Of a DNA stretch of 6,886 bases, positions 5,920-6,886 are shown one piece after another. Where the stretch lies: contig JAPXTJ010000149.1 of the NCBI GenBank assembly GCA_033812595.1, positions 1-6,886 of the forward strand. The letters are read 5' to 3'. Source of the DNA: JADLGF01 sp020849415. Its GTDB lineage: Bacteria > Chloroflexota > Chloroflexia > Thermomicrobiales > UBA6265. Positions within the stretch are counted from its first letter, which is position 1; the number at the start of each line of letters is the position of its first letter. Below the pieces are notes generated by a model. The model saw only the letters and a program-made list of their open reading frames with translations. It had not been told where the DNA came from and ran no database searches. The position numbers and the translations under genes were made by a program.

Positions 5920-5929
5920 CGCGGTCAGC
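5915..5929. other. Small palindrome spanning both convergent stop codons
   Basis: GCTGAC (5915-5920) and GTCAGC (5924-5929) form a perfect 6-bp inverted repeat around GCG. The TGA of uppP (5917-5919) lies in one arm and the TGA of the minus-strand gene (5925-5927) in the other. It is the only structure at this convergent junction. There is no T-run on either strand, so a terminator role is doubtful. The symmetry may partly be a by-product of two opposed TGA stops. Confidence 0.4.
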
Positions 5930-6572
5930 CGCCGGTTTCGCTGTGGGGTGCCTCGACCGGCTTCGACTCGGGCGAGTTCTTCTGACGGAGCACGATCGAG
6001 AGGAGCACGAGCGCGGCCACGGCGAGGAATTCGCTCTGCCAGTTCTGGAACGATTCGAACCAGAATTGCGACGTGCCCAGGAATTCGATCGTGCTGACAG
6101 CCGGCTCACCGTGTGCGATCTGCTCTGCGCTGAAGGCGCGGCTGCCGCCCCAGAGGTGCAGGAAGAAGGCTGCCAAGAAGAAGGCCAGGAAGGCGATCGC
6201 CAGGGAGTTTTCGTAGAGCTTCAACACCAGGCCGCCACGTTTGACCGGCCACGGGGCGTTGGCCATCACCTCTGCCGGCTCCCCGTCTGGATTGTCCGGA
6301 TCGCGTGATTCGGCTGATCCGCGCTGGAAGAGGAGGGCGGTGGCGAGGACGTAGAAGCCCATCTGCAGGAATTCGCTCTCCCAGTTTTCGAACGTGGCTT
6401 CGATGAAATGGCCAGAAGAGGCATAGCTGCCCACGGAAAGCTCCGCTTCGCCATGTGCGAGCCGGTCCTGATTCTCGACCCGGTACCCGGTGACGAATTG
6501 GCCGCCCAGAAAGACGAGGAAGAACGCGATGAGGGTGATCGAGAGCCCGTTGTCCCGCAAGAACCGGCGCAT
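5925..6572 (-). CDS. DUF6766-like membrane protein with two internal repeats
   Basis: 215 residues starting MRRFLRDNGLSITL, the start I expect for DUF6766-type proteins. The reading frame is open up to ATG 6623, but those 17 extra residues are Arg-rich and unlike the family, so 6572 is preferred; the ribosome site is weak (GCGGGG). The protein is a tandem duplication. Repeat 1 (8-91) and repeat 2 (122-203) each run: N-G/S-L and a hydrophobic helix (IAFFLVFL / LAFFLAAFF), HGE (40-42, 154-156), F-(E/Q)-NW-(E/Q)-SEFL (61-69, 175-183), a second helix, then a short polar segment with PES/AES. This predicts four helices with large loops between the two helices of each repeat. The function is unknown. 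A YrdB-like gene lies 77 bp upstream on the same strand. A CATAAT box (plus 6622-6627) could be a -10 but has no good -35. Confidence 0.75.
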   Translation of the reverse strand: MRRFLRDNGLSITLIAFFLVFLGGQFVTGYRVENQDRLAHGEAELSVGSYASSGHFIEATFENWESEFLQMGFYVLATALLFQRGSAESRDPDNPDGEPAEVMANAPWPVKRGGLVLKLYENSLAIAFLAFFLAAFFLHLWGGSRAFSAEQIAHGEPAVSTIEFLGTSQFWFESFQNWQSEFLAVAALVLLSIVLRQKNSPESKPVEAPHSETGG

Positions 6573-6649
6573 CGCGGACCCCGCTTTCCGGTCTGGACGC
6601 GTCCGCGCGCATCCCCGGGTCATTATGGTTTGTCCGTGACGGTGGAACC

Positions 6650-6886
6650 TCAGGCGTCGGTAGCGCGGGGCGGAACGCCGGGCGTGCGGCCTTCTTGATC
6701 CCAGGCGATCGCGATGACCTCATGGACGGCGAAGAGGACGATCAGCGCGATGCCCCAGACCGCGTATCCAACCGCGATCAGACCCAGACCGGCGATGAGA
6801 AAGAGCACCGATTTCAGCAACACCCGTTTCGGGCGCGGCAGCGGCTGGATGGCGCGAGGGGAGGCGAACACCGCCCACAGCACCAT
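6650..6886 (-). CDS. YrdB/DUF2568-like membrane protein, C-terminal part (5' end outside window)
   Basis: The last 78 codons are visible, ending at TGA (complement of 6650-6652); the gene runs off the window's right edge. The first visible residues (MVLWAVFASPRA) look like the internal loop motif of YrdB proteins, typically W..F.APRA, so this Met is probably not the start. A proline- and basic-rich stretch (PLPRPKR) follows, then two hydrophobic helices at about 24-40 and 43-62 of the visible part, then a polar tail with WDQEGRTPG. YrdB-family proteins are small (about 110-125 residues) and have no established function. The 77-bp gap to the next minus-strand gene permits co-transcription but does not show it. 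Confidence 0.65.
   Translation of the reverse strand: MVLWAVFASPRAIQPLPRPKRVLLKSVLFLIAGLGLIAVGYAVWGIALIVLFAVHEVIAIAWDQEGRTPGVPPRATDA

Noticed and set aside
1..6886. CRISPR array, insertion sequence, prophage, toxin-antitoxin or defence genes
   Set aside because: No regularly spaced direct repeats, transposase or nuclease motifs, and no small gene pairs of that kind were seen on either strand.

Overview
The window is GC-rich bacterial chromosomal DNA (roughly two-thirds GC by eye in the genes). It carries cell-envelope and membrane-protein genes in ordinary housekeeping arrangements. The lineage cannot be proven from the sequence. The glycosyltransferase with its GWGEG motif and C-terminal beta-sandwich, and the DUF6766- and YrdB-like membrane proteins, are what I would expect in Chloroflexota (for example Thermomicrobia), so that is my best inference.

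Layout from left to right. (1) The last 47 codons of a plus-strand typA/bipA gene (ribosome-associated GTPase). (2) A 284-bp gap that is mostly a striking 121-bp element of three abutting hairpins (167-187, 187-267, 267-287). (3) A 712-residue GT-C (family 39-like) membrane glycosyltransferase, 430-2568. (4) A 485-bp gap, locally AT-rich, with nested and mutually exclusive inverted repeats, a good intrinsic-terminator shape for the minus strand, and one doubtful small ORF. (5) An M55 zinc D-aminopeptidase (DppA-like), 3054-3902, with all expected active-site residues. (6) A plus-strand pair separated by 15 bp: a YbhN/UPF0104-type membrane protein (lysylphosphatidylglycerol synthase membrane-domain superfamily), 4021-5040, and undecaprenyl-diphosphatase UppP, 5056-5919. 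(7) Convergent to these, on the minus strand, a 215-residue DUF6766-like membrane protein made of two clear internal repeats, and the C-terminal part of a YrdB/DUF2568-like membrane protein cut off by the window edge.

How the genes may work together (inference): UppP regenerates the undecaprenyl-phosphate carrier. The GT39-like enzyme would use a polyprenyl-phosphate-linked sugar on the outer face of the membrane. The M55 peptidase can cleave D-amino-acid peptides such as those from peptidoglycan turnover. The YbhN-type protein is a polytopic membrane protein sharing UppP's transcription unit. The common theme is envelope construction and recycling, but only the YbhN-uppP pair is tight enough to call an operon.

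I see no CRISPR array, tRNA, rRNA, transposase or phage gene. No new multi-gene system is evident. The least explained signals are the three-hairpin element after typA and the attenuator-like repeats between the glycosyltransferase and the peptidase.
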